The notes under the pieces were generated by a model. That model saw only the letters and a list, made by a program, of their open reading frames with translations, was not told where the DNA came from and ran no database searches. From Paludibacteraceae bacterium (GTDB taxonomy: Bacteria; Bacteroidota; Bacteroidia; Bacteroidales; Paludibacteraceae): a DNA stretch of 64,000 nt. Shown piece after piece: positions 34,685 to 43,212 of the stretch; positions within the stretch are counted from its first letter, which is position 1; each line of letters starts with the position of its first letter. The translations under genes were made by a program, and so were the position numbers. Location: the NCBI GenBank assembly GCA_017456885.1, contig JAFTIM010000007.1, positions 62,001-126,000 of the forward strand, read 5' to 3'.

Positions 34685-35140
34685 GTGGATACTTTAAGTT
34701 ATAAAACTATTTCCGCAAACAAGGCCACTGCAAAAAAAGAGTGGGTTGTTGTTGACGCTACAGACATGGTGCTTGGGCGTATGAGTTCGAAAGTGGCAAA
34801 ACTTTTGAGAGGCAAATACAAACCAAGTTATACTCCTCATGTCGATTGTGGCGATAATGTTATCGTTATCAACGCCGATAAAGTGAAATTGACAGGTAAC
34901 AAATGGACAGACCGTATTTATTATACATATACGGGTTATGCAGGAGGTCAAAGAGAAACTACTCCTGCAAAATTGATGGCTCAGAGTCCAGAAAAACTGA
35001 TAAAAAGAGTTGTGAAAGGAATGTTGCCGAAGAATAAACTTGGAAGCAAGTTGTTAGGTAATTTGTATGTTTATGCAGGAACAGAACATCCACACGAAGC
35101 TCAACAACCCAAACAGATAGATTTAAACTTACTTAAATAA
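34685..35140 (+). CDS. rplM: 50S ribosomal protein L13
   Basis: 151 residues. Motifs WVVVDATDMVLGRMSSKVAKLLRGKYKPSY, HVDCGDNVIVINADK and GMLPKNKLG are diagnostic. The start is GTG at 34685, giving MDTLSYKTISANKAT, which matches Bacteroidales L13. First gene of rplM-rpsI; 5-bp gap to rpsI. Confidence 0.97.
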   Translation: MDTLSYKTISANKATAKKEWVVVDATDMVLGRMSSKVAKLLRGKYKPSYTPHVDCGDNVIVINADKVKLTGNKWTDRIYYTYTGYAGGQRETTPAKLMAQSPEKLIKRVVKGMLPKNKLGSKLLGNLYVYAGTEHPHEAQQPKQIDLNLLK

Positions 35141-35145
35141 TTGAT

Positions 35146-35532
35146 ATGGAAATTACAAATGCTATAGGAAGAAGAAAATCGGCGATTGCACGTGTTTTCG
35201 TAAGTAAAGGAGCTGGTAATATCACCATCAATAAACGTGAACTTGCAGTTTATTTTCCATCGGGTATACTTCAATATATTGTGAAACAACCATTGAATAC
35301 TTTGAATGTTGCAGAACAATATGATATTAAAGTTAACTTGCAAGGTGGTGGTTTTAAAGGTCAAGCAGAGGCTTTGCGTTTGGCAATAGCTCGTGCTTTG
35401 GTCAAAATAGATCCTAATGATAAATCGGCATTGAAAAAAGCAGGTTTCTTGACTCGCGATGCTCGTGAGGTTGAACGTAAGAAACCGGGTCGTCCGAAAG
35501 CACGTAAGAGATTCCAATTCTCGAAACGTTAA
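35146..35532 (+). CDS. rpsI: 30S ribosomal protein S9
   Basis: 128 residues. AIGRRKSAIARVFV at the start, GGGFKGQAEALRLAIARAL in the middle and the conserved basic tail ending FQFSKR, which reaches the P-site tRNA. Typical pair with rplM; a hairpin lies just downstream. Confidence 0.97.
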   Translation: MEITNAIGRRKSAIARVFVSKGAGNITINKRELAVYFPSGILQYIVKQPLNTLNVAEQYDIKVNLQGGGFKGQAEALRLAIARALVKIDPNDKSALKKAGFLTRDAREVERKKPGRPKARKRFQFSKR

Positions 35533-35544
35533 GATTATGATAAT

Positions 35545-35580
35545 AAAGGTTGTTCCCTCGAATTGCAGGAGCAACTTTTA
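35545..35580 (+). terminator. Hairpin after rpsI
   Basis: A 12-bp stem (35545-35556 with 35568-35579, two G-T pairs) with an 11-base loop and a short, interrupted T-run; perhaps partial termination before rpsB. Confidence 0.55.
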
Positions 35581-35687
35581 TTTCTGTTTAGTATCTAAAT
35601 CATTTAGACTTATCTGTTGGTGGATAACTACTTGATGATTGCTTAACAAAGTAAAAAAGAAAGTAAACAATTTTAAATTTTAAAAAA

Positions 35688-36497
35688 ATGTCAAGAGTAA
35701 ATTTTCAAGAATTATTAGAGGCCGGAGCACATTTCGGTCACTTAAAACGCAAATGGAATCCTGCAATGGCTCCTTATATTTTTATGGAGCGTAACGGAAT
35801 TCATATCTTTGATCTTCACAAAACAGTTGCAAAGTTGGACGAAGCTGCCGAAGCTGCAAAGCAGATTGTGAAATCGGGAAGAAAAATCCTTTTTGTTGCA
35901 ACAAAAAAACAAATTAAACAAGTGGTTGCCGATAAGGCTTCTTCGGTAGGTATGCCTTATATTTCAGAACGATGGGCAGGTGGTATGTTGACAAACTTCC
36001 CTACAATCAGAAAAGCTGTTAAAAAAATGGCTGCTATTGACAAAATGACAACCGACGGAACATTCGATAACTTGTCGAAACGTGAGAAGTTGCAAATTAC
36101 TCGTCAACGTGCAAAATTGGAGAAAAACCTTGGCTCTATTGCAGATTTGAATCGTCTTCCGGCTGCACTTTTCGTAGTTGATGTTATGAAAGAAAACATT
36201 GCCGTACGCGAAGCAAATCGTTTGGGAATACCCGTGTTTGGTATTGTTGATACCAATTCGGACCCTTCAAATATTGATTTTGTTATTCCTGCAAACGATG
36301 ATGCTACCAAGTCGGTAGAAGTGATAATGAATGCAATTGTTGCAGCAATGGTAGAAGGTGCTCAAGAGAGAAAACTTGAAAAACAAGAAAGTGAGGAAGC
36401 TGAAGATCCTGTTGCTGTTGAAAAGAAAGTAAGAAAAACTCGTGCTCAAAAAAGTGAGGAAGTTGCTTCTGAAGTAGCAGAGCAAACGGAAGAATAA
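35688..36497 (+). CDS. rpsB: 30S ribosomal protein S2
   Basis: 269 residues. AGAHFGHLKRKWNPAMAPYIF, FVATKKQIKQ, RWAGGMLTNFPTI and NRLGIPVFGIVDTNSDP are the S2 signatures. An acidic/basic tail after about residue 228 (Glu-rich, then KKVRKTRAQKSEE) extends beyond the core, as in other Bacteroidales. A 155-bp untranslated region precedes it and a strong terminator follows. Confidence 0.97.
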   Translation: MSRVNFQELLEAGAHFGHLKRKWNPAMAPYIFMERNGIHIFDLHKTVAKLDEAAEAAKQIVKSGRKILFVATKKQIKQVVADKASSVGMPYISERWAGGMLTNFPTIRKAVKKMAAIDKMTTDGTFDNLSKREKLQITRQRAKLEKNLGSIADLNRLPAALFVVDVMKENIAVREANRLGIPVFGIVDTNSDPSNIDFVIPANDDATKSVEVIMNAIVAAMVEGAQERKLEKQESEEAEDPVAVEKKVRKTRAQKSEEVASEVAEQTEE

Positions 36498-36509
36498 TAA
36501 ATATAAAAG

Positions 36510-36554
36510 ATGTTACAGCACGAGTGTGATAGGTGTGTTGTAACATTTTTTTTG
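36510..36554 (+). terminator. Strong terminator between rpsB and tsf
   Basis: ATGTTACAGCAC (36510-36521) pairs with GTGTGTTGTAACAT (36533-36546) and is followed by eight Ts. tsf starts 25 bases later. Confidence 0.8.
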
Positions 36555-36579
36555 TAGAATCTTATAAAATACAGAAATT

Positions 36580-37398
36580 ATGGCAGTAACTATGGCGGAA
36601 ATACAGAAACTCCGCACAATGACAGGTGCAGGTATGATGGACTGCAAAAATGCTTTAACTGAATCGAATGGCGATATAGAGAAAGCAATTGAATTGATTA
36701 GAAAAAGAGGGCAGGCGATTGCAGCAAAACGTAGCGACCGTGAGGCTTCGGAAGGATGTGTTTTGGCAGCAGCAAATAAAGATTTTGCAGCAATAGTCGC
36801 TTTAAAATGTGAAACCGATTTTGTTGCTAAAAATGCTGATTTTATAGCATTGACCCAACAAATTCTTGACAATGCGATGGCTTCACAACCTAAATCAATC
36901 GACTATTTGTTGACTATTTCGGTAGATGGTCGCTCCATAAAAGACTTGATAACCGACAAAAGTGGTGTTACAGGAGAAAAAATGGAACTCGGTTTTTATG
37001 AGTTTGTAAAAGGAGAAAGTGTTGCTTTCTATGTTCATCCGGGTAATAAACTTGCTACGATACTTGCTTTTGCCGAAGCAGATGTGAATACACATGTGGC
37101 TCACGAAATAGCAATGCAGGTAGCAGCAATGAATCCGATTGCATTGGATAGAAATTCTGTCCCTGCCGATGTAGTGGAAAAAGAGTTGGAAATCGGTCGG
37201 GAGAAGGCACGTCAAGAGGGTAAACCGGAAGCGATTCTTGAGAAAATTGCTCAAGGACGCTTGAATAAATTCTATCAAGAGTCAACTTTGTTGGAACAAG
37301 AATTTATCATGGATAACAAACAAACGGTTGGACAATATGCAAAAGCCAATAAAGTAACCCCTGTTTTATTCAAACGTGTTACATTAAATGAAGAATAA
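36580..37398 (+). CDS. tsf: Elongation factor Ts
   Basis: 272 residues. Nucleotide exchange factor for EF-Tu. The UBA-like N-terminus AEIQKLRTMTGAGMMDCKNALTESNGD and the TDFVAKN motif (C-E-T-D-F-V-A-K-N) contact EF-Tu; VAHEIAMQVAAMNP follows. Slightly shorter than E. coli EF-Ts. It needs read-through of the upstream terminator or a promoter in the 25-bp gap or inside rpsB. Confidence 0.97.
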   Translation: MAVTMAEIQKLRTMTGAGMMDCKNALTESNGDIEKAIELIRKRGQAIAAKRSDREASEGCVLAAANKDFAAIVALKCETDFVAKNADFIALTQQILDNAMASQPKSIDYLLTISVDGRSIKDLITDKSGVTGEKMELGFYEFVKGESVAFYVHPGNKLATILAFAEADVNTHVAHEIAMQVAAMNPIALDRNSVPADVVEKELEIGREKARQEGKPEAILEKIAQGRLNKFYQESTLLEQEFIMDNKQTVGQYAKANKVTPVLFKRVTLNEE

Positions 37399-37421
37399 AA
37401 AGGAGTCCTTTTGGGGAAAAC

Positions 37422-37455
37422 AAAGAGGTTGAATATTTATTCAACCTCTTTTTAT
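37422..37455. terminator. Bidirectional terminator, tsf / glycosyltransferase
   Basis: AAAGAGGTTGAATA pairs with TATTCAACCTCTTT, then TTTATTTTT. The glycosyltransferase stop lies inside the right arm. Confidence 0.85.
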
Positions 37456-38451
37456 TTTTAAATCACTATATTTTCTCTTTTTTAGTATGTAATAGTCGAA
37501 AATAGCAGAGTGTGGATAAATTGTTGTAATTTTGTTTGATACGCAGTTTTTTACATACGATTTTTTCAATTTGTGATAATCGTAACGTGCTCTAATAATG
37601 GCATTTGCATTGCTGATACGCCCACAAAGCAGATTTTGAAAAAATGCGGCATAATCCAACCAAAAGCGGATAAATAGTACCCAAGAGAGTTTTTTTGTCG
37701 GCAAGTTTTTGTAAAGCATTAAAAGATTGTTGCGGAAATTTAAGTAGGTTTTAAGCGGATGCTCTTTGTTGAGGGTTTTGGCTCCTATATGATACACTAC
37801 GCTTTGCGGAAAACATGCTATACGTTTCCCCTTTAGTTGCAATCGCCAACAAAGATCGATTTCTTCCATGTGAGCAAAGAATGTTTTGTCGAATCCTCCA
37901 AAATCCTTGAAGTCTTTGGCTCTGATGGCAAAGCACGCTCCGGTTGCCCAAAAAACGTCGGTTATAGAGTCGTATTGACCATTGTCTTTCTCTATATGTT
38001 CAAAAAAACGCCCTCGGCAAAACGGATACCCGTATTTGTCTATAAATCCTCCACATGCTCCTGCATGTTCAAATAAATCTTTATGATACCACGATTTTAT
38101 TTTCGGTTGGCAGGCGCATATGTCGGGATTCTCATCTAAAAAGTCGATTAACGAAAGCCAGCCCTCTGAGACTTCTACATCAGAATTTAAAAGAATGTAG
38201 TATTCCGCTTCTATTTGTGATAAAGCACGATTGTATCCTTCGGCAAACCCATAATTTTTATCTAACCGAATCGTCCTGATATTTGGGTAGTTAAGACTGA
38301 TAAATGTTATAGAATCGTCATTTGAATTGTTGTCTGCAACAATAATTTCGGCGTCTTTATGTTGTGAATGCAGAATCAGTTTCGGCAGGAACTGTTGCAA
38401 TAGTTCTACACCATTGTAATTGAGAATGACGATTGCAGTTTTCATTGACAT
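37441..38451 (-). CDS. Family 2 glycosyltransferase
   Basis: 336 residues. A GT-A fold inverting transferase: VILNYNGVELLQQFLP start, VADNNSNDDSI, YYILLNSDVEVSEGWL (the DxD-like metal motif near 90), and FFAHMEEIDLCWRLQLKG (the ED base region). It resembles rhamnosyltransferase-like enzymes of surface glycan assembly; donor and acceptor unknown. No membrane domain apart from a hydrophobic stretch near 265. It follows a small unknown gene on the same strand by 16 bp. Confidence 0.88.
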   Translation of the reverse strand: MSMKTAIVILNYNGVELLQQFLPKLILHSQHKDAEIIVADNNSNDDSITFISLNYPNIRTIRLDKNYGFAEGYNRALSQIEAEYYILLNSDVEVSEGWLSLIDFLDENPDICACQPKIKSWYHKDLFEHAGACGGFIDKYGYPFCRGRFFEHIEKDNGQYDSITDVFWATGACFAIRAKDFKDFGGFDKTFFAHMEEIDLCWRLQLKGKRIACFPQSVVYHIGAKTLNKEHPLKTYLNFRNNLLMLYKNLPTKKLSWVLFIRFWLDYAAFFQNLLCGRISNANAIIRARYDYHKLKKSYVKNCVSNKITTIYPHSAIFDYYILKKRKYSDLKIKRG

Positions 38452-38467
38452 GTTTCTTGTCTGATAA

Positions 38468-38788
38468 TCATTTCTCGTAAATGCCGATGCTTAATCCGTA
38501 TTCATATTCTCCGTCGAGAATAGTTTCAAGTGTCGATTCTTCCATCGAAAATATATTCTCTTTTTGCATAACGGCATTGATGTAGTTTATCATGTCCGAT
38601 TCTTCTATTTGTGCTTCTTCGCTTTTTATTTCCGACAAGAGATCGCATTTCTCGTAATATTCATAGATTAAATCCAGAATATACTGAATTTTATCGTCGC
38701 ATACGTTTTCGATACCTTGCTGTTTAAGGTAATTAAGGATGAATCTGATAGCATCAGAATCGTCGTATTCAAGTAAATCTTTGCTCAT
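38468..38788 (-). CDS. Small acidic protein, unknown function
   Basis: 106 residues, mostly helical and acidic (many Glu, Asp, Tyr, Ile), without signal peptide or membrane segment: YDDSDAIRFILNYLKQQGIEN, then YILDLIYEYYEKCDLL, and a C-terminal DGEYEYGLSIGIYEK. I do not recognise a named family. It lies directly upstream of the glycosyltransferase gene on the same strand. Confidence 0.65.
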   Translation of the reverse strand: MSKDLLEYDDSDAIRFILNYLKQQGIENVCDDKIQYILDLIYEYYEKCDLLSEIKSEEAQIEESDMINYINAVMQKENIFSMEESTLETILDGEYEYGLSIGIYEK

Positions 38789-38858
38789 GTGTTTCTGTTT
38801 AAAAAAGCCGCCCTAATATAATTAGGATGCGGCTTATAAATAATATTTTTATCTGTGT

Positions 38859-40340
38859 TTATAGTTTTACTTTAACAACCTTTTGATTGGCTTTTACAAT
38901 AAGAATTTGACCGGTTTTTAATCCGGATATTTTTGTTTCGTTAGATTGTGCAGTAGTTGATATGAGTTTCTGCCCTAAAATGTTGTACACCTCAATCTGT
39001 GAGCCTATTTCTGTGTTGACATGAAGTGTTCCTGCAGCGGTAAATATGGTATTACGAGTAAGGGTAGTTGGTGTCTGCAACCCTGTTTCTAACTGCTTCT
39101 CTTTGTAGATTTGAACAGCCTTTTGGGTGTTTTTGTAGGAAGAAAATATTCCTGAAGTATTATTATACATTATGTAATAATCAGTAGTAGTACTATTATT
39201 TTTAATAGTTGTCGCTCCAGCACTAATTGTGATTGTCCAATAAGATGCTGCGTTTGCCTCTTCAATGGTTCTTAAGTAATTTGATCCACTAACAGCATAT
39301 AAATATCCGTTAGTAACGTGCAATGTCCAATTGTCTTTTTCTCCCTCTAAGGTAATGACAGCTACGTCTTCATTGGAGATAGAGATTGTATTTCCATCTT
39401 TCACAATAGCCGTCTGGCTACGGTTGTTAGAGTTTTGCGTACTACCTAATGCAAAAGCGTAATCGGCTGCTACAATGAGTATTTTATCTCCGGCTTGTAG
39501 TGCATTTCCGTCTGTAACCAGTTCGTAAGTTGTGGAAGGAAGTGGAGCGGTTACGATAACCGTACATGTTGCTGTTTTATTTCCATCTTCGGTGGTTGCA
39601 GTAATGATAGCAGTGCCTTCGGAAATACCTGTTACCACACCATCTGTTACGGTAGCGATATCAGGTCTGTCGCTCCCCCATGTGATAGCCGTATTAGTTG
39701 CATTTGCAGGCTCTATGGTTGCGGTAAGCGTTATTGTCTTGTTGATAGATATTGTAGCTGTTTCAGACGAAAGTGTTATTCCCGTAACAGAAATTTCTCC
39801 TCCTAATTTATAAAGCACCAAATTCTTTTGAGTACCACCGTAAACTGCAAAACGAGGAGAACTTGTATTATATTGCAACGTTTTATAAGTGGCGTTTGCT
39901 TTAATTGTAAACGTAACCACATCGTTACTCCCTATTGTAGGTGTAAATGCGGTTGTTGCGGCTTCAGAGTCATACAATTTACAGCTATTTTTTGCGTTTT
40001 CATTTCCAATATAAGATGCTCCTACCATGAGGTTCACGGCTCCATTTACCACACTGCTTGGTGTGATTTGTATTTCGTAATCAGTAGTTTCGGCAATACT
40101 ATTCATATCAATGGTTGTTTTTTCTGAACTTCCTGCAGTAGTACCTGAATTCATATAATTACCGCTATTAAGTTCGGCACGCATAGGCACCAATACGCCT
40201 GAATTGGCAGTGGCTTCGTAGCCAATAATGAAAGTACCTCCGCTTGTGATTTCTTCAACGGAAATTACGCGATTCCATGTCGCATTTGCACTGATAACTG
40301 TAGTGCATAAAATAATAAAAAAGGATAATAGTTTTCTCAT
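38859..40340 (-). CDS. Secreted Big_2-domain protein with type IX secretion tail
   Basis: 493 residues. Signal peptide 1-20 (ending SANA). Two similar beta-rich modules (about 22-185 and 268-412), each ending in a QKxLxxYK-like motif, flank one Big_2 Ig-like domain (about 188-265, VTGITLSSETATISINKTITLTATIEP). The last 75 residues (TGLQTPTT..., IEVYNILGQKLIST, ISGLKTGQILIVKANQKVVKVKL) form a Por_Secre_tail, the signal for type IX secretion and surface attachment. No enzyme motif seen. Confidence 0.82.
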   Translation of the reverse strand: MRKLLSFFIILCTTVISANATWNRVISVEEITSGGTFIIGYEATANSGVLVPMRAELNSGNYMNSGTTAGSSEKTTIDMNSIAETTDYEIQITPSSVVNGAVNLMVGASYIGNENAKNSCKLYDSEAATTAFTPTIGSNDVVTFTIKANATYKTLQYNTSSPRFAVYGGTQKNLVLYKLGGEISVTGITLSSETATISINKTITLTATIEPANATNTAITWGSDRPDIATVTDGVVTGISEGTAIITATTEDGNKTATCTVIVTAPLPSTTYELVTDGNALQAGDKILIVAADYAFALGSTQNSNNRSQTAIVKDGNTISISNEDVAVITLEGEKDNWTLHVTNGYLYAVSGSNYLRTIEEANAASYWTITISAGATTIKNNSTTTDYYIMYNNTSGIFSSYKNTQKAVQIYKEKQLETGLQTPTTLTRNTIFTAAGTLHVNTEIGSQIEVYNILGQKLISTTAQSNETKISGLKTGQILIVKANQKVVKVKL

Positions 40341-40370
40341 AGGCTAAAAATTTAAAAGTTATTACAAGTA

Positions 40371-40378
40371 CAAATATA
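40371..40378 (-). promoter_or_regulatory. -7 element of the T9SS cargo gene
   Basis: TATATTTG on the minus strand, 30 bp before the ATG; no clear -33. Confidence 0.5.
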
Positions 40379-40499
40379 CGAAAAATACCAAGTGCGATAC
40401 GCTATTAAAATAAACGTTTGGACTAGATTATGGTTCTTTTGTAATTGCTGGTAAAAAATCGTATTATATCGTTAAAAAATGGCAATTCGTCTATCTTGT

Positions 40500-40647
40500 T
40501 AAGTAAGATTAAATAAGTTTTGTTCCTTTGTGAAACATTTTTCATAATACAATGCGGTTGCGACTGCAAGGATGGAGTGAACCATCTTAAAAAAACACTT
40601 TCATAATTATTTTTTGGAGGCCGGACTTTTTAATAGTCCGGTTTTTT
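40500..40647 (+). ncRNA. Candidate intergenic small RNA
   Basis: The 311-bp gap 40341-40651 holds no gene. Its plus strand ends in a textbook terminator although no plus-strand gene precedes it. Upstream lies a short hairpin (GATGG-AGTGAA-CCATC, about 40571-40586) and an A-run. The nearest promoter-like sequence is TTCCTTTG at 40523-40530, which misses the A of TAnnTTTG. Start unknown. Confidence 0.3.
40621..40647 (+). terminator. Orphan plus-strand terminator
   Basis: CCGGACT and AGTCCGG pair around a 7-base loop and run into TTTTTTG. On the minus strand, behind the HU-LysM gene, the same hairpin has no T-run. Confidence 0.75.
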
Positions 40648-40651
40648 GTTA

Positions 40652-41635
40652 CTATTTATACTTTTTTGCCAACTCAACAGCGAACTTGATAGTTTGAACA
40701 TTAGTCGTATCTATAAGTTCGGGTGATAATTTTGGAATTTTTACTTTTGTTCCCATAAGAATGTTATTGGGGTCATCGATAACCTCTTTGTTAGCTTCGT
40801 AGATATAAACCCAAAAATCGGGGTGTCCGTAGTATTGCTTTGCAAAGAAAGCCAATCGTGTACCTTTTCTGATTACCTCGGTAGCAATACACTCCGAGTA
40901 GTTGATAGGTTGTGAAAAAATATCTTTTTCCGTTTTTTCTGTAGTTCTTATTGGCTCCTCTTTTACTTCGACAACAATCGGCTGTTCGCTTGTGAACAAA
41001 CTATTTATTTCATCGGAATAGAGATAGTATAAGAATCCTGACAACATTAGCAATAAACATCCTAAAGTAGTCCCAATTAGCCAAGCATAACTTTTCTTGT
41101 TAGTAGTTTTTGGGGGAGTTGATTGAATGGGTTTTACAACTTTTTTCTCCGGTTCCGTATTGTCTGTTGTTTTAGCAATGGGTTTTGATTCTTCAGTGTT
41201 GACGACTTCCGTTTCGTTTTTCAATGAACCTATTTTCGTAGAATCATCATCTTTTGCATTAGGTTTAGCGAAATCTTTAAGGATATCGTTAATCTCATTG
41301 GCTTGTTCAGCCATTCGTTTTAGCGGATCGGTTATTTCTGCAGATGCAGGATTGTTGAGAGCCTCTTTTATCGAATTATCAGTTACGAAAGACAGCTTGT
41401 AATGTGCCGGAATCACAATGGATTCGCCGGTTTGAATATTTACACTTTTTCTTTCGGCAATAAGGATTAACTTGAAAGTGCCTAATCCACTGATTTTTAC
41501 TATCTTATCTTTTTCGAGTCCATCAATGATGGTGTTCTGAAATTCTTTGATAAAATTATTTACCGATTTTTTGTCTAATCCGTATCTATCAACAAGAGTT
41601 TCGGCTAAATCAGAAATATTTATTTTGTTATTCAT
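40652..41635 (-). CDS. HU DNA-binding domain fused to a membrane helix and LysM domain
   Basis: 327 residues. Residues 1-92 are an HU/IHF-type domain (LAETLVDRYGLDKKSVNNFIKEF, VKISGLGTFKLI, VIPAHYKLSF). A Thr/Lys/Pro linker follows, then a membrane helix (about 183-205, YAWLIGTTLGCLLLMLSGFLYYLY). A LysM-like domain comes next (about 255-302, VIRKGTRLAFFAKQYYGHPDFWVYIYEANK...GTKVKIPKL). The expected topology puts DNA binding in the cytosol and LysM in the periplasm. Its ATG overlaps the stop of the preceding HU gene by 4 bp. Confidence 0.85.
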   Translation of the reverse strand: MNNKINISDLAETLVDRYGLDKKSVNNFIKEFQNTIIDGLEKDKIVKISGLGTFKLILIAERKSVNIQTGESIVIPAHYKLSFVTDNSIKEALNNPASAEITDPLKRMAEQANEINDILKDFAKPNAKDDDSTKIGSLKNETEVVNTEESKPIAKTTDNTEPEKKVVKPIQSTPPKTTNKKSYAWLIGTTLGCLLLMLSGFLYYLYSDEINSLFTSEQPIVVEVKEEPIRTTEKTEKDIFSQPINYSECIATEVIRKGTRLAFFAKQYYGHPDFWVYIYEANKEVIDDPNNILMGTKVKIPKLSPELIDTTNVQTIKFAVELAKKYK

Positions 41636-41916
41636 GGCTTAATACGATTTAACTTTTCTTTGTAAGAGGCAGATGTTTTGAATGATAATACTGTTTTTGC
41701 GGGAGTTGTTATCTCTTCCTGCGCATTTGGTAAGCGTGTGGTACGTGCTGCTTTTTTATGTGGTGCTATCGTTCCCAATTTGGCGAAAGTAATGGCATTT
41801 CCGTTGACGAAACACTCTGTCATGCAATCGGTTAGATGCGCTAAATAGTTATTTGCTTCTTTTTGCGTGATGGAAAGACGTTGAGCCAATTCTTTCAGAA
41901 AATCTTTGTTATTCAT
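41632..41916 (-). CDS. HU-family DNA-binding protein
   Basis: 94 residues. The HU fold is recognisable by FLKELAQRLSITQKEANNYLAHLTDCM, ITFAKLGTIAPHKKAARTTRLPNAQEEI and TVLSFKTSASYKEKLN. It departs from canonical HU (KLGTIAPHK in place of GFGTF, reduced arm), so DNA-bending behaviour may differ. It is translationally coupled to the HU-LysM gene, suggesting a heterodimer, and lies 6 bp after rimO. Confidence 0.85.
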   Translation of the reverse strand: MNNKDFLKELAQRLSITQKEANNYLAHLTDCMTECFVNGNAITFAKLGTIAPHKKAARTTRLPNAQEEITTPAKTVLSFKTSASYKEKLNRIKP

Positions 41917-41922
41917 ATCTTT

Positions 41923-43209
41923 TTATATTAGTTCACCATATAAATCAAAATCCATGGCATCAGTAATTTTTATGTTGTAAAAGTTGCCGATGGAAAGATG
42001 TTTGTTTCCTTTTTTGATAAGTACTTCGCAATCAACTTCGGGAGAATCATATTCGGTACGCCCGATATAAAATTCGTCGCTTTTGCGGTCGATTATCACT
42101 TTAAAGGTTTTCCCTATTTTATTGTTATTCAAACGATTTGAAATGATTTGCTGCTCTGCCATCAGTTTGTTTAGGCGTATCTCTTTTGTTTCAAACGGGA
42201 TATTGTCGATGTAATGTTTGTAGGCGAAAGTGCCTTCTTCGTGCGAATAGGTGAATGCCCCCATGCGTTCGAATTGATATTCTTTGACAAAATCAAGCAA
42301 TTCATTGAAATCATCTTCTGTTTCGTCGGGGTGCCCGACAAGCAATGTAGTGCGAAGATGAATATCGGGAACTTCTTCCCTGATTCTAAGTAAAAGTTGT
42401 CTGGTTTCTTCTGCCGTGATGCTTCTTCGCATAAGTTTTAGAATGTGATTGCTGATATGTTGTAGCGCGATGTCGAGATAGTTACAAATATTTGCTCTTT
42501 CGCGCATTACAGGCAGAATGTCGAAAGGGAATTGGGTAGGGTAGGTATAGTGAAGTCGCAACCATTCTACACCCTTAATGTCGGAAATGCGTTTTATGAG
42601 TTCTGCCAATTTCGATTGATGGTAAAGGTCGTAACCATAGAAAGATAAGTCTTGGGCAATGAGTTGAATCTCTTTTACACCTTTTTCCGTCAGTTGCTCC
42701 ACCTCCGAAATGATGTCTTCCATCGTGCGTGATTTGTGTTTCCCCGTAATGATGGGGATTGCACAATACGAACACGTGCGATTGCAACCTTCGGCAATTT
42801 TTACATAAGCGTAGTGTTTAGTGGTAACAGCACGTTCTAAACGTAAGTCGGGAATGTATTTCTTGCCCAAATCTTTTAATAAGTTGTTAAAGTCGAACTT
42901 CCCATAAAATTTATCTACCTCAGGAATTTCCGCTTTTAACTCATTCCTATAACGTTGACTGAGGCAACCCATGACAAAAAGTTGGTCGATTTTTTTTTCT
43001 CTCTTCCTTTTAGCAAAAAAAAGAATTGTATTGATCGATTCCTCTTTTGCGTCTCCGATAAATCCGCAAGTGTTGATAATGATAATCTTTCCGCAAGGTC
43101 TTGTTGCGTCGTGATACACTTCATATCCCTGATGTTCCAATTGTTTGGATAGAAATTCGGAATCAACAAGGTTCTTAGAACATCCTAATGTGATAAAATC
43201 AATACGCAT
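41923..43209 (-). CDS. rimO: Ribosomal protein S12 methylthiotransferase RimO
   Basis: 428 residues. A radical SAM methylthiotransferase modifying Asp88 of S12. UPF0004 domain (ITLGCSKNLVDSEFL, NTCGFIGDAKEESI), radical SAM cluster motif EGCNRTCSYCAIP (CxxxCxxC, about 143-150) and C-terminal TRAM domain. The first motif (GCSKNLVDS) distinguishes RimO from MiaB, which is also in this window. It starts 3 bp after ftsY. Confidence 0.95.
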   Translation of the reverse strand: MRIDFITLGCSKNLVDSEFLSKQLEHQGYEVYHDATRPCGKIIIINTCGFIGDAKEESINTILFFAKRKREKKIDQLFVMGCLSQRYRNELKAEIPEVDKFYGKFDFNNLLKDLGKKYIPDLRLERAVTTKHYAYVKIAEGCNRTCSYCAIPIITGKHKSRTMEDIISEVEQLTEKGVKEIQLIAQDLSFYGYDLYHQSKLAELIKRISDIKGVEWLRLHYTYPTQFPFDILPVMRERANICNYLDIALQHISNHILKLMRRSITAEETRQLLLRIREEVPDIHLRTTLLVGHPDETEDDFNELLDFVKEYQFERMGAFTYSHEEGTFAYKHYIDNIPFETKEIRLNKLMAEQQIISNRLNNNKIGKTFKVIIDRKSDEFYIGRTEYDSPEVDCEVLIKKGNKHLSIGNFYNIKITDAMDFDLYGELI

Positions 43210-43212
43210 GTT

